This document shows positions 43,804-53,024 of a stretch of 64,000 bases of DNA, one piece after another. The notes under the pieces are model-generated. The model saw only the letters and a program-made list of their open reading frames with translations. It had not been told where the DNA came from and searched no databases. Origin of the DNA: Dyadobacter sp. CY323 (GTDB lineage Bacteria; Bacteroidota; Bacteroidia; Cytophagales; Spirosomataceae). Numbering within the stretch: the stretch's first letter is position 1; every line of letters starts with the position of its first letter. The DNA is taken from assembly GCF_021390245.1 (NCBI RefSeq), contig NZ_JAJUXH010000028.1, positions 28,393 through 92,392 of the forward strand. The letters are read 5' to 3'. A program made the position numbers and the translations under genes.

Positions 43804-44898
43804 TCAACTGTATTTTTCCAAAATAATTTTTGCAATGCGCCCGGCGGTACAGCCGTCCCAAAAATGCGGAACTTCTCCCTTTCTAGCGCCATTCAAAATC
43901 CGATCTGCAACATCACAAATCACATTCAAATCACCGTTTTCTATTAAATAATTCGTACCGATTTCAACCGTCGCAGGTCGCTCGGTATTCGGCCTCAATG
44001 TAATACAAGGTATGCCGAGAAAAGTCGTTTCCTCCTGCACACCGCCCGAATCCGTGATTACCATCGCGGAGTGGATTGTCAGGTGCAAAAATTCGAGGTA
44101 ACCTTGTGGTTCCAGCAATATCAGATTTTTGATATTGGTCAAATAAGTCAAAAGACCATATCCGCTCAATTTCTCCAAAGTTCTCGGATGAAGTGGAAAA
44201 ACGACTTTGGTTTTTAACGCGATACGTCTGATTACTTCAATCATTTTCTCTAAACCTTCCCGACTGTCAACATTCGACGGACGATGCATCGTTACGAGAA
44301 TAAAATGACCCGAAAACAAACCTAAATCCTTTATTAAAGACATGTCAGACGCTTTTTCGCGATAATAAACAAGCGAATCGATCATCACGTTGCCGACAAA
44401 ATGCATGCGATCTTGTGGTATGTTTTCTCTCAAAAGATTATCGATGCCCGATTGCTCGGTAACAAATAAGTCTTCTGAAATATGATCTGTCATGATCCGG
44501 TTGATTTCTTCCGGCATTGTCCGGTCGCCACTACGGAGTCCCGCCTCTACGTGCAAAACCGGAATTTCGTGTCTTACAGAGGTTAGTGCGCATGCCAAAG
44601 TGGAATTCACATCCCCTACTACGAGGACAAGATCTGGCTTTTCTGCATTTAGAACCGGTTCGAAAGCAAGCATGATTCGGGCTGTCTGTTCTGTGGCCGA
44701 ACCACCGCCAATCCCCAGAAAATGATCGGGAGCAGGCATTTCCAGCTGTCTGAAAAATACATCTGACATGAATGCATCATAGTGCTGGCCCGTATGCACA
44801 ATTTTGGAATCGATATCCGGGAAGTTCAGGAACATCCTGTGCAAGGGAGCAACTTTGATGAAATTGGGCCTCGCGCCGACCACATTAAGTATTCTCAA
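43804..44898 (-). CDS. wecB: UDP-N-acetylglucosamine 2-epimerase
   Basis: This cytoplasmic non-hydrolysing epimerase converts UDP-GlcNAc to UDP-ManNAc. The 364 residues show ILNVVGARPNFIKVAPL, VHTGQHYD, VVGDVNSTLA, HVEAGLRSGDRTMPEEINR and the late STAVEE-like TDSGGVQEE. The product is the substrate for the nucleotide-sugar dehydrogenase at 46741, which could make UDP-ManNAcA for the surface glycan. It heads the leftward pair with the flippase. A -7 box (44920-44927) lies 22 bases upstream. Confidence 0.93.
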   Translation of the reverse strand: MRILNVVGARPNFIKVAPLHRMFLNFPDIDSKIVHTGQHYDAFMSDVFFRQLEMPAPDHFLGIGGGSATEQTARIMLAFEPVLNAEKPDLVLVVGDVNSTLACALTSVRHEIPVLHVEAGLRSGDRTMPEEINRIMTDHISEDLFVTEQSGIDNLLRENIPQDRMHFVGNVMIDSLVYYREKASDMSLIKDLGLFSGHFILVTMHRPSNVDSREGLEKMIEVIRRIALKTKVVFPLHPRTLEKLSGYGLLTYLTNIKNLILLEPQGYLEFLHLTIHSAMVITDSGGVQEETTFLGIPCITLRPNTERPATVEIGTNYLIENGDLNVICDVADRILNGARKGEVPHFWDGCTAGRIAKIILEKYS

Positions 44899-44919
44899 TT
44901 TTCAATTCCTGGTTCGTGA

Positions 44920-44927
44920 CAAAGATA
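44920..44927 (-). promoter_or_regulatory. Candidate -7 box for wecB
   Basis: The - strand reads TATCTTTG, matching TAnnTTTG, 22 bases before the ATG. It shares a 120-base divergent region with the box at 44988. Confidence 0.45.
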
Positions 44928-44987
44928 CTTCAAGTTTTCTCAGCATTGATCTGCTCAGCTAGTTTCCTCTTTTAATGAATTAAAAAC

Positions 44988-44995
44988 TATTTTTG
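44988..44995 (+). promoter_or_regulatory. Candidate promoter for glycosyltransferase at 45019
   Basis: TATTTTTG matches the -7 consensus. TTTC (44963-44966), one base off TTTG, lies 21 bases upstream, within the normal spacing. The predicted start site near 45002 supports the TTG start codon at 45019. Confidence 0.5.
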
Positions 44996-45018
44996 GCCTT
45001 TCATAATCAAAGATCGGT

Positions 45019-45915
45019 TTGTCGGATTCACTAGCCCCCATCGTATTATTCTGTTACAATCGTCCCTGGCATTTGCGGCAGACCATCGAATCCCTGCGGG
45101 CTAATTCCCTGGCTTCGCAAAGCAATTTGTTTATTTATTCCGATGGCCCGAGAAATGACACTGATGAACCCTTGGTCGCTGAAATCAGAAAGTACATATC
45201 CCACATCGAAGGATTTAATAACGTATTTGTGATTGCAGCCGAAAAAAACAAGGGACTTGCGACTTCTGTGATTTCAGGTGTAACAGAAATTCTGAATCAG
45301 TATAAAAAAATCATCGTACTGGAAGACGATATGCTGAGTACACCGGATTTTCTGACCTTCATGAATGACGCATTGGATATCTACCAGGATCGGGCCGACA
45401 TCTTTTCTGTAACCGGCTACACCCCTCCCATTGCTGTTCCCGCAGATTATACCAAAGACATTTACCTTGCACCACGGGCGAGTTCCTGGGGCTGGGGAAC
45501 CTGGCGTGAAAAGTGGCGAAAAGCGGACTGGGAAATCCGGGACTTTGAGCGTGACTCGAAAGATCCGTCCATTGCAGCGGGGCTTAATCTGGGCGGCAGT
45601 GACCTTTGGCCGATGTTATTAAAGCAGCAAAAGGGGGTGATTGATTCGTGGGCGATCCGCTGGACTTTTACGCAGTTTAAAAATGAAGCGTACGGGCTTT
45701 ATCCGGTCAGATCAAAAATTAAAAACATTGGAACAGACGGAACCGGGACTAACTTTACCTTCAAATCCGGCAATTACGGTAAAGAAATGGACGCCGGAAA
45801 AGTGACACTTGACCCTGGAATTGAGCGCGATGCAGGCGTTATCAATGCATTCCGGCATTACTATAAGTTGCCTTTTCGGGTAAAAATCAAAAACTGGGTT
45901 AAATATCGGATCTGA
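45019..45915 (+). CDS. GT-A-type glycosyltransferase (TTG start)
   Basis: This is a 298-residue glycosyltransferase. The N-terminal nucleotide-binding half has PIVLFCYNRPWHLRQTIESL and the acidic metal motif VLEDDMLSTPDF. SSWGWGTWREKWRKADWE is a hallmark of this sugar-transferase group. No ATG is available: an in-frame stop lies at 45004 and the first internal Met is far downstream, so TTG at 45019 must be the start. A promoter box upstream agrees. The FkbM gene follows by 11 bases in the same operon. Confidence 0.85.
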   Translation: MSDSLAPIVLFCYNRPWHLRQTIESLRANSLASQSNLFIYSDGPRNDTDEPLVAEIRKYISHIEGFNNVFVIAAEKNKGLATSVISGVTEILNQYKKIIVLEDDMLSTPDFLTFMNDALDIYQDRADIFSVTGYTPPIAVPADYTKDIYLAPRASSWGWGTWREKWRKADWEIRDFERDSKDPSIAAGLNLGGSDLWPMLLKQQKGVIDSWAIRWTFTQFKNEAYGLYPVRSKIKNIGTDGTGTNFTFKSGNYGKEMDAGKVTLDPGIERDAGVINAFRHYYKLPFRVKIKNWVKYRI

Positions 45916-45926
45916 TTGAAATTAAA

Positions 45927-46736
45927 ATGACGTACTGGCTTCGCTACTTACTCAAAGAACCCTACACTGCTCTCAGTACTCCCGCCAGCCGCGAATTCGT
46001 TGGCCTGCTATTTAAATATGGAAATCGCGCCCGCCATAAGCCGGAGCTTGTGAAATTTGGTGGTTTCAAATTGCAGGTACCGGATGTAATGTCTTTTCTG
46101 TGGCAACATAAAGAGATATTCGCGGACGAGTTTTATTACTTCGAAACAACTAACAATCAGCCGATTATACTGGACTGTGGCGCCAATGTGGGAATGAGTA
46201 TTTTATATTTCAAAAAACTGTATCCGAATGCAAAGATCACCGCATTTGAGGCCGAACCGGAAATTGCTTCTATACTTCACAGAAACCTGAAAGAAAATGG
46301 CATTTCTGATGTAACGATCATTGATAAAGCGGTCTGGACGGATGAAAATGGAATCTGGTTTGGAAGCGAATCAGCCGATTCTTCCTCGATCTATTCAACT
46401 TCCGAAAAGAAAAAGATCGATTCCATTCGTCTGAAGGATTATTTGTTAAAAGAGGAACATATTGATTTCCTCAAAATCGACATTGAGGGCGCAGAAAACG
46501 AAGTGCTCACGGATTGCCGGTATACCCTCGGTCACGTCCAAAACCTTTTCGTCGAATTCCATTCATACATCGATCATCCTCAGGAACTTGCCAATGTGAT
46601 CCGGATTTTTGAAGACAACGGATTTCGTTATTTTGTCGATACCAATCAGCATCGTATCCGTCCATTCACGAACCATCGCTACCGGGGCAACGACGTAATG
46701 GATCTTCAGTTGAACATTTACGGCTGGCGTGAGTAG
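45927..46736 (+). CDS. FkbM-family methyltransferase (second copy)
   Basis: This is a 269-residue FkbM-type methyltransferase: ILDCGANVGMSILYFKKLYP, TAFEAEPEIASILHRNL and the acidic FLKIDIEGAENEVL. It shares the family motifs with the protein at 41386 but is clearly divergent, so it is a separate enzyme rather than a recent duplicate. It follows the glycosyltransferase gene by 11 bases, pointing to methylation of the sugar that enzyme transfers. It converges with the dehydrogenase gene with a 4-base gap. Confidence 0.87.
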   Translation: MTYWLRYLLKEPYTALSTPASREFVGLLFKYGNRARHKPELVKFGGFKLQVPDVMSFLWQHKEIFADEFYYFETTNNQPIILDCGANVGMSILYFKKLYPNAKITAFEAEPEIASILHRNLKENGISDVTIIDKAVWTDENGIWFGSESADSSSIYSTSEKKKIDSIRLKDYLLKEEHIDFLKIDIEGAENEVLTDCRYTLGHVQNLFVEFHSYIDHPQELANVIRIFEDNGFRYFVDTNQHRIRPFTNHRYRGNDVMDLQLNIYGWRE

Positions 46737-46740
46737 CTAA

Positions 46741-48006
46741 TCACAGCCTTGCATCCACCATTTCGCGCGGCAGAACCGACTTCAAATCGTAGATCACGGA
46801 TTCCGGTTTAATAAATCCTTTAAAGTCCAGCGATTGAAATGCATCGTGCGCCACGGTAAGAAGTACCGCGTCATACATCCCATTCGGTTGGTCAACAAGT
46901 GTAATGTTATACTCTTTCTTCACCTGATCGCGCGACGCCCACGGATCGAAAATATCAACCCGCATTCCGAAATCTTTTAGCTCACGATACACATCGATAA
47001 CCCGGGTATTGCGGATATCCGGACAATTTTCTTTAAACGTAATCCCCAAAATCAAGACCCGGCTTCCTTCGATTTTCCGTCCTTTTTTCAGAAGAAGCTT
47101 CACAAGTTTGTTTGCTACAAAAATACCCATCGTATCATTGACCCGCCTGCCCGACAAGATTACCTGTGGATGATAGCCCAATGATTCGGCTTTATAAGCC
47201 AGGTAATATGGATCTACTCCAATGCAATGTCCACCCACCAGACCCGGATTGTACTTTAAGAAATTCCATTTGGTGGCTGCCGCTTCTAGCACTTCGCTGG
47301 TATCAATGTCCATCCGGTCAAAGATCAGCGCCAGCTCATTGACGAAGGAAATATTGATATCCCGTTGCGCATTTTCGATCGCTTTTGAAGCTTCTGCTAC
47401 TTTTATGCTCGACGCGAGATGCGTACCTGCATCAATCACAGAATTATAGAGATTGTCGACAATTTTAGCGATTTCAGGCGTGGAACCCGACGTTACTTTT
47501 TTAATGCTGGTAAACGTATTGATCTTATCTCCCGGGTTAATGCGTTCTGGCGAGTAGCCGCAGAAGAAATCCACATTATAGGCTAATCCACTGGTTTTTT
47601 CCAATTCGGGGACACAATCTTCTTCTGTGCAGCCAGGGTAAACGGTTGATTCATAGATGACTATATCTCCCTTTTTTAAGAAACTCCCAATCGTCCGGCT
47701 GGCTGTTAAAAGAGGCACCAGATTTGGCTTTTTGTGATGATCAACTGGGGTTGGGACTGTGACGATGTAAACGTTGCATTGTGCCAGAATTTCCTGATCA
47801 TTAGAAAATGTCAGATTCGTTATTTGACTTAGCGATTGTTCGGGAATTTCATGGGTACGGTCAAAATTTACATTTAATTCTGCGATCCGCTGCGGATTAA
47901 TGTCATAGCCGTTTACCGTGTATTTGCGGCTAAATGCGACTGCCAGCGGGAGGCCCACATAGCCAAGCCCGATCACTGCAATTTTTTTCTCCGATTCAGG
48001 CTGCAT
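46741..48006 (-). CDS. UDP-sugar 6-dehydrogenase (WbpO/TviB type)
   Basis: This cytoplasmic NAD-dependent enzyme oxidises a UDP-hexosamine at C6 to the uronic acid. The 421 residues carry the Rossmann motif GLGYVGLPLA (from G13), VYIVTVPTPVD, YESTVYPGCTEE, CGYSPERINPGDK and the active-site cysteine C261 in GGHCIGVDPYYL. The sequence is of the UDP-ManNAc/UDP-GalNAc dehydrogenase group. With WecB it could supply ManNAcA; WbpO-like GalNAcA synthesis is the alternative. It stands alone on its strand, divergent from the ORF6N gene. Confidence 0.92.
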   Translation of the reverse strand: MQPESEKKIAVIGLGYVGLPLAVAFSRKYTVNGYDINPQRIAELNVNFDRTHEIPEQSLSQITNLTFSNDQEILAQCNVYIVTVPTPVDHHKKPNLVPLLTASRTIGSFLKKGDIVIYESTVYPGCTEEDCVPELEKTSGLAYNVDFFCGYSPERINPGDKINTFTSIKKVTSGSTPEIAKIVDNLYNSVIDAGTHLASSIKVAEASKAIENAQRDINISFVNELALIFDRMDIDTSEVLEAAATKWNFLKYNPGLVGGHCIGVDPYYLAYKAESLGYHPQVILSGRRVNDTMGIFVANKLVKLLLKKGRKIEGSRVLILGITFKENCPDIRNTRVIDVYRELKDFGMRVDIFDPWASRDQVKKEYNITLVDQPNGMYDAVLLTVAHDAFQSLDFKGFIKPESVIYDLKSVLPREMVDARL

Positions 48007-48138
48007 TCAATGTTGCATAATTAATGGACCATAAAACTATGCATATTTCATCCTACCAAAAAATTATCGGACAAGGTGTGACCAACCCGGACTTTACGCG
48101 TATCAATTCAAATAGGCACCCACTTTTCGCTCTAAACT

Positions 48139-48636
48139 ATGGAATTGACACTCATTCAAGAGAAAGTTTTTACGCTTCGCGGCAACAAGGTAATCCTGGA
48201 TTATGACCTCGCAATTATGTACGGAGTTGAAACGAAGGTTTTAAAGCAGGCAGTGAAAAGAAATCCAGACCGTTTTCCGGAGGATTTTATGTTTGAACTG
48301 ACACATGAAGAAATGAAAAACTTAAGGTCACAAAATGTGACCTCAAACTGGGGTGGCAACAGATATCTCCCATTTGCATTCACCGAACAAGGCGTAGCCA
48401 TGCTTTCGAGTGTATTAAAAAGCAAGAAAGCTTTGCAGGTCAACATTACGATCATGCGTGCTTTTGTAATGATGCGCCAGTATTACCTCGATTCCGAAGA
48501 ATTAAAAAAGAAAGTGGAAAAACTGGAAACGGAAATGCACATGAAATTCGACGACATTCAGCAGGCACTGAATTACCTTCTCGATCCGCCGATGATTGAC
48601 AGAAACGCAATCGGATTCAAGCAAAATGCCGAGTGA
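48139..48636 (+). CDS. ORF6N-domain protein (phage antirepressor-like)
   Basis: This 165-residue protein starts with an ORF6N DNA-binding domain (about 1-115): RGNKVILDYDLAIMYGV, LKQAVKRNPDRFPEDF and FAFTEQGVAMLSSVL. A short coiled coil follows (EELKKKVEKLETEMHMKFD). ORF6N/KilA-N proteins are typical of phages and mobile elements but are scattered through Bacteroidota chromosomes. It interrupts the glycan locus. No integrase or other phage gene is nearby, so it may be a captured regulator. It ends 1 base from the convergent methyltransferase stop. Confidence 0.9.
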   Translation: MELTLIQEKVFTLRGNKVILDYDLAIMYGVETKVLKQAVKRNPDRFPEDFMFELTHEEMKNLRSQNVTSNWGGNRYLPFAFTEQGVAMLSSVLKSKKALQVNITIMRAFVMMRQYYLDSEELKKKVEKLETEMHMKFDDIQQALNYLLDPPMIDRNAIGFKQNAE

Positions 48637-48637
48637 A

Positions 48638-49546
48638 CTAATGTGAATATGGATTCGGGGGGAAAATATGGACTTGAAACCCTTCTTGTTTTAATGCATT
48701 CACCACCGTCTGGGAAGGAATTTTCTTGAAAATCACTGCGCACAAAACCTGGGAAGGCATCAATGAAAAGCGCGTTAGAAAGTCGTGGAATGCCAGTTTC
48801 TTCTTGATTTTACGGAAAGCTGGCGATGAATCATCTGCCTTTTCTTTGCCGTAGGACGGATGATAATAGTTGTTGTTAATCCCTTTAAATGCAACCGCCG
48901 GCAGTCCCATTCCGTTGGCCAGCTTGTCCATTTCACGTTCCGACAACTTAAATACGTAATTGCCCACTTCTTCAAACGAATACCGGTTTCTCCAATATTT
49001 CTGCAGAAGCGACGTATCGAAGCGATCGAATATGTTACGCATGGCCAGCAGCAAAGGCATTTTTGATATCGGATCATGAGGTTCCACGAGGATTACCGCT
49101 TCGCGTGCTACGCGCAACATTTCGTAAACTCCCAGATAAGGTCTTGGGAAATGGTGATACGCCTCTTTACAAAAAACGTAGTCGAAGCTATTGTCCTCAA
49201 ATGTCAGTTTTTCAACATTTTCAATCGCATATTGATTAAAAAGACCTTTGGATTGTGATAATGGCAAAAATGACCCGGAGATATCGGATGCAGTGACTTC
49301 GAGTCCCTTTTTGAAAAAATGATTGGCGTCAAATCCGTAACCATCGCCTACGGTGAGCCAGGATTTTGGCTCTGTAACAAATGGATTCGCGAGGTCGAGC
49401 ATTCGCTGGTGGATCCAGTAATTGATGGTTTTTCGCTGCTGGTCATCCTCCCACAACTCGATGGCTTTATCTTTCGCTTCCTTGGTAGCGTATTGTACCT
49501 CGTACCATTCAGAATGCGCCTCGTGGCTCCGCTTCTCGCTCGACAT
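48638..49546 (-). CDS. Class I SAM methyltransferase
   Basis: This is a 302-residue methyltransferase of the Methyltransf_11 type. The SAM core reads WLTVGDGYGFDANHFFK, VTASDISGSFLPL, LTFEDNSFDYVFCKEAYHHF and REAVILVEPHDP. Such enzymes are common in glycan loci, but this one could equally act on a lipid or small molecule. It is divergent from the glycosyltransferase at 49678 with a 131-base gap. Confidence 0.83.
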   Translation of the reverse strand: MSSEKRSHEAHSEWYEVQYATKEAKDKAIELWEDDQQRKTINYWIHQRMLDLANPFVTEPKSWLTVGDGYGFDANHFFKKGLEVTASDISGSFLPLSQSKGLFNQYAIENVEKLTFEDNSFDYVFCKEAYHHFPRPYLGVYEMLRVAREAVILVEPHDPISKMPLLLAMRNIFDRFDTSLLQKYWRNRYSFEEVGNYVFKLSEREMDKLANGMGLPAVAFKGINNNYYHPSYGKEKADDSSPAFRKIKKKLAFHDFLTRFSLMPSQVLCAVIFKKIPSQTVVNALKQEGFQVHIFPPNPYSH

Positions 49547-49677
49547 TTGTTGCTGGGTTACCTATTTTCGGATAAAGATAGTTTTATCGATTAAAAATTT
49601 TTTAACCGCAGAACTATTAATTTTACCCACTGCCGCCAGAACATCAGCGGCGGGAAAGTCAATATCTAGCAATTTAC

Positions 49678-50928
49678 ATGGTACTTCATTTGAGTACGTT
49701 TCATCTGGAAGGCGGTGCCGGAGTAGCGGCAACAAGGCTGCACCGGGCATTATTGAAATCAGGGATCGACTCACATTTGCTAGTTCCCACCCTTCAATCG
49801 GACGAAAGAAATGCGGGCCAGCTCGCAACTTCAACCTGGAAATCCAGAAAAGCATTTGGCCGTTTTGTTGCGGAAAGGCTTTATTTTTTGCCCCATGAGA
49901 AAGACAAATCCATCCGGTTTGCTTTTTCACCGGCTGTCGCGGGTGCGGATATTAGTCAGCATCCTCTTGTAAAGAAGGCGGATATCCTTCATTTGCATTG
50001 GGTCAATTTCGGCTTTTTGTCGCTTTCTTCCCTGGAAAAGCTGTTTTCATTAGGAAAACCCATTGTCTGGACCATGCATGATATGTGGACGGTAACCGGT
50101 GGCTGCCATTACAGCCGGGGCTGCGATCATTATCTGTCGCATTGCAACTATTGTCCTTATTTAGCCAAACCAGACCGATATGATATTTCATTCGATCAAT
50201 TTGAGGTTAAGAGAAAACTGTATGCTTTGGCAAAAATGGCTTTGATATCACCAAGTTTCTGGCTGAAAGATCTCACGAAAAATGCCGCATTGACAGGCCA
50301 TTTAAATGCATTAACGATCCCGAATTGCATTGATACCAACCTTTTTAAACCTCTCGATAAAATCAATGTAAGAACTGAACTGCAGTTACCAACCAACAAG
50401 AAGTTGATTTTGTTTGCCGGAGCCAACACGCAGGATCCGAGAAAAGGGTTTTTATATTTTCGTGAAGCAATTGAGCATTTAAAGATGTCTTATGAAAATA
50501 TCGAGGTTTTGATTTTTGGGAAAGCCGACAATCAGAGCTTTACATCATTTCCGGTGCCGGTTCATTATTTGGGAAAAATCACACATTCTGAAGAGATTGT
50601 CAAAGTTTATAATGCAGCGGATATGATCGTGGTACCTTCCCTGGAAGACAATTTACCTAATACAATCATGGAAGCCATGGCCTGCGGAACACCTGCTGTC
50701 GGATTTGCAACCGGCGGGATTCCGGAAATGATTGATCATAAACACAACGGATTTGTTGCAGAATTAAAGTCCCCAACTTCTCTTTCCGAAGGGATCAAAT
50801 GGGTATTGAAAGAAAATACAGAAGGAATATTATCTGAAAATGCGCGGGAAAAAGTATTGAACCAGTATTCTGAGGGTGTAGTTGCCAGCCAGTATCAAAC
50901 GATATATCAATCTTTAATGAATGGGTAA
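49678..50928 (+). CDS. GT-B (group 1) glycosyltransferase
   Basis: This is a 416-residue GT4-type retaining glycosyltransferase. The N-terminal half has STFHLEGGAGVAATRLHRAL and the acceptor-side motif HDMWTVTGGCHYSRGCDHY; the C-terminal half has LILFAGANTQDPRKG and the sugar-nucleotide E-x7-E motif in EDNLPNTIMEAMACGTPAVG. The WTVTGGCHYS...C..C block is shared by Bacteroidota colanic/exopolysaccharide transferases. It overlaps the next glycosyltransferase by 8 bases, showing tight coupling. Confidence 0.9.
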   Translation: MVLHLSTFHLEGGAGVAATRLHRALLKSGIDSHLLVPTLQSDERNAGQLATSTWKSRKAFGRFVAERLYFLPHEKDKSIRFAFSPAVAGADISQHPLVKKADILHLHWVNFGFLSLSSLEKLFSLGKPIVWTMHDMWTVTGGCHYSRGCDHYLSHCNYCPYLAKPDRYDISFDQFEVKRKLYALAKMALISPSFWLKDLTKNAALTGHLNALTIPNCIDTNLFKPLDKINVRTELQLPTNKKLILFAGANTQDPRKGFLYFREAIEHLKMSYENIEVLIFGKADNQSFTSFPVPVHYLGKITHSEEIVKVYNAADMIVVPSLEDNLPNTIMEAMACGTPAVGFATGGIPEMIDHKHNGFVAELKSPTSLSEGIKWVLKENTEGILSENAREKVLNQYSEGVVASQYQTIYQSLMNG

Positions 50929-51700
50929 TCAGCCTTTTTTGACCATTGTCACAGTTACTTTCAACGCCGGACGTTTCGTTGGCCGAACGCTGGAAAGTGT
51001 GCAAAATGCACTGGAAAAAGTGATTGACAAATCTTCGGTTGAATACCTGATCATTGATGGAAACTCTTCGGACACTACCCTATCTATCACGAAACAGTAC
51101 TCAACCATTATTTCGAAGGTCGTTTCTGAAAAAGACAATGGGCTTTATGATGCTATGAATAAAGGCATTGCGATTTCGACAGGGAAGTACCTGTGGTTTC
51201 TGAATGCCGGTGATGAAGTTGCAGATGAAAATGTACTGGCTGACCTTTTGAAAGAACTGAAAACGAACCGAGACGTTTATTACAGTGACGCGATCATCGT
51301 CCGCGAGAATAGTGAGAAGGTTGGACTAAGAAGTGCAGTCACGCCACATACTCTTCCTGAAAATTTGAAATGGCAGGATTTTGCGTTGGGAATGAAAGTT
51401 TGCCACCAGGCATTTATAGCAAAAAAAGAAATTGTCCCTTTTTACGACATCGATAATCTGAGCGCCGACATTGATTGGGAAATCAGTTGCCTGAAATCTT
51501 CCAAAACCGTTCATTATCTCCCATTTATACTCTGCAAATACCTTCTCGGAGGTTTGTCAACCCAAAATCACAGACGCTCTCTTTTGGATCGTTTCACTGT
51601 TTTGAAAAAGCATTTTGGCATCATACCGACCGTCTTCAATCACATTAGAATTCTCTGGCGAGGATACAGGTTCAGCCGGCGAAATGGCAAGTATTGGTAG
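50921..51700 (+). CDS. Family 2 glycosyltransferase
   Basis: This is a 259-residue GT-A, family 2 enzyme. The N-terminal half shows LTIVTVTFNAGRFVGRTLES, LIIDGNSSDTT, SEKDNGLYDAMNKGI and the metal-binding region WFLNAGDEV. It resembles WcaA/WcaE-type transferases that add sugars to exopolysaccharide repeat units. The start overlaps the preceding gene by 8 bases. It is the last gene of the glycan region, with the convergent DUF4302 gene 6 bases away. Confidence 0.92.
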   Translation: MGNQPFLTIVTVTFNAGRFVGRTLESVQNALEKVIDKSSVEYLIIDGNSSDTTLSITKQYSTIISKVVSEKDNGLYDAMNKGIAISTGKYLWFLNAGDEVADENVLADLLKELKTNRDVYYSDAIIVRENSEKVGLRSAVTPHTLPENLKWQDFALGMKVCHQAFIAKKEIVPFYDIDNLSADIDWEISCLKSSKTVHYLPFILCKYLLGGLSTQNHRRSLLDRFTVLKKHFGIIPTVFNHIRILWRGYRFSRRNGKYW

Positions 51701-51706
51701 TACGGG

Positions 51707-53017
51707 TTATTCCCAGGTTATCCAAGCTTTCGCGTCTTTGGCACTGACCATATCATACGTGTCCTCGGACGTTTGTATCAGGTAGAAGCCGCTTGGATCA
51801 AATAGAAGGGCAGCACTGCTCGCGGCGGGACCCGGTTTTGGCACAGTCCCCAGAGATCCCCATTCGGGAAATATGACACGACCATCTGCAACAAAAGTAG
51901 GCCTGCCAGGTGCGTGACCATACACCAGATCCAATTTCTCTTCTTCTTCTATGTAAAATACCGGCGCAAATACGTCGTAGTCCGGGTCCACTGCCGGCTG
52001 ATAAATGTAAAACGCGAATTCGTCTTTTCCTGAAACAAGATCTTTAACCTTAAATGCATCGTCAACGCCGTTGACATGAAAGCCGAATTCCGACCTCCAT
52101 TCTCCCCCGGAATCGACCGGTTTTTGCCACCATCTTCTCGACGCTGCGAGATCAACCGCCAGTGGTTTAATGGCGGTTGTCACCACCGTATTGGCACCTG
52201 CACCCGAAAAACCGAGCTGAACGGTGTTTGCATTCCAGGTGAAATTGGTAAATCCGGTGATCGTTTGAGAACCGTTCACAAGCGGCTTTACAAATGTGAG
52301 ACCTGCCGGGCCAAAATAATATTCGGTCGTGAAAGTATTACCAGTGGTTCCCGACAGCCAGGTAAGCTTTATCACTCGATCTTGTTGATTAACCGTAATT
52401 TCATAGGTAACTCCACCCAGTGTAATCCGCTTGAAATAAGTCTGGTATTTGGCGATATTGTTGAAAAGCAGGCTTTTTGCCACACTTCCGTTTGTATATG
52501 CAGTTGCCTGAGCTTCGTTGGCCCTGGTCAGCACAAGTCTGCTCTTATTTTTCCGTCCCACCAATGTAATGACATCTGTTTTCACGGAATCCGGAAAAAT
52601 GCTGAATTCAAAATCCGATTTCAACCCTTCTCCCAAATCGCCGCCATTCACGTCAGACTCGGGATCTGACAACACATGCAGGTACGAGTAGGTATCAAAG
52701 ATCAACGAAGGAGTTTGAAGTGCTTTTAGCCGGTAGCTGCTTTCCTTCGCAGTAGCCGCAGAAGCATCTGCAAAATCGGAATACATTACCACCCGATTTT
52801 GATTATTGAACTTGAAATGAAATCCGTAGCTCCCGCCACCAGCCGGATAAATTACTGCATTCCAGCCGCTCGGAGCCTCTACAAGTTGCTTTTCGTAGGA
52901 TGCCAGCGCTGCATTCAACCGGACGTCGGCCGTTTCCTCAAAAACAGTATCGTCGCTGTTTTCACAAGAGAAAAAAGCGGCGGTCAGAAACAGGACATAT
53001 AGAATGGAATTTTTCAT
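51707..53017 (-). CDS. DUF4302-type lipoprotein of the Sus-like operon
   Basis: This 436-residue lipoprotein has lipobox FFSC (C18), giving a membrane anchor. The start of the mature protein (LNAALASYEKQLVEAPSGWNAVIYPAGGGSYGFHFKF) is the conserved opening of DUF4302 proteins, which are found with SusC/SusD pairs. The function is unknown; a surface substrate-binding role is likely from context. It is the last gene of the four-gene operon, 7 bases after the metallohydrolase gene. Confidence 0.82.
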   Translation of the reverse strand: MKNSILYVLFLTAAFFSCENSDDTVFEETADVRLNAALASYEKQLVEAPSGWNAVIYPAGGGSYGFHFKFNNQNRVVMYSDFADASAATAKESSYRLKALQTPSLIFDTYSYLHVLSDPESDVNGGDLGEGLKSDFEFSIFPDSVKTDVITLVGRKNKSRLVLTRANEAQATAYTNGSVAKSLLFNNIAKYQTYFKRITLGGVTYEITVNQQDRVIKLTWLSGTTGNTFTTEYYFGPAGLTFVKPLVNGSQTITGFTNFTWNANTVQLGFSGAGANTVVTTAIKPLAVDLAASRRWWQKPVDSGGEWRSEFGFHVNGVDDAFKVKDLVSGKDEFAFYIYQPAVDPDYDVFAPVFYIEEEEKLDLVYGHAPGRPTFVADGRVIFPEWGSLGTVPKPGPAASSAALLFDPSGFYLIQTSEDTYDMVSAKDAKAWITWE

Positions 53018-53024
53018 CTAAATT

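Noticed and set aside
48024..48206. 60-codon frame overlapping the ORF6N start
   Set aside because: It covers the divergent promoter region and overlaps the real gene in another frame; its composition looks random.
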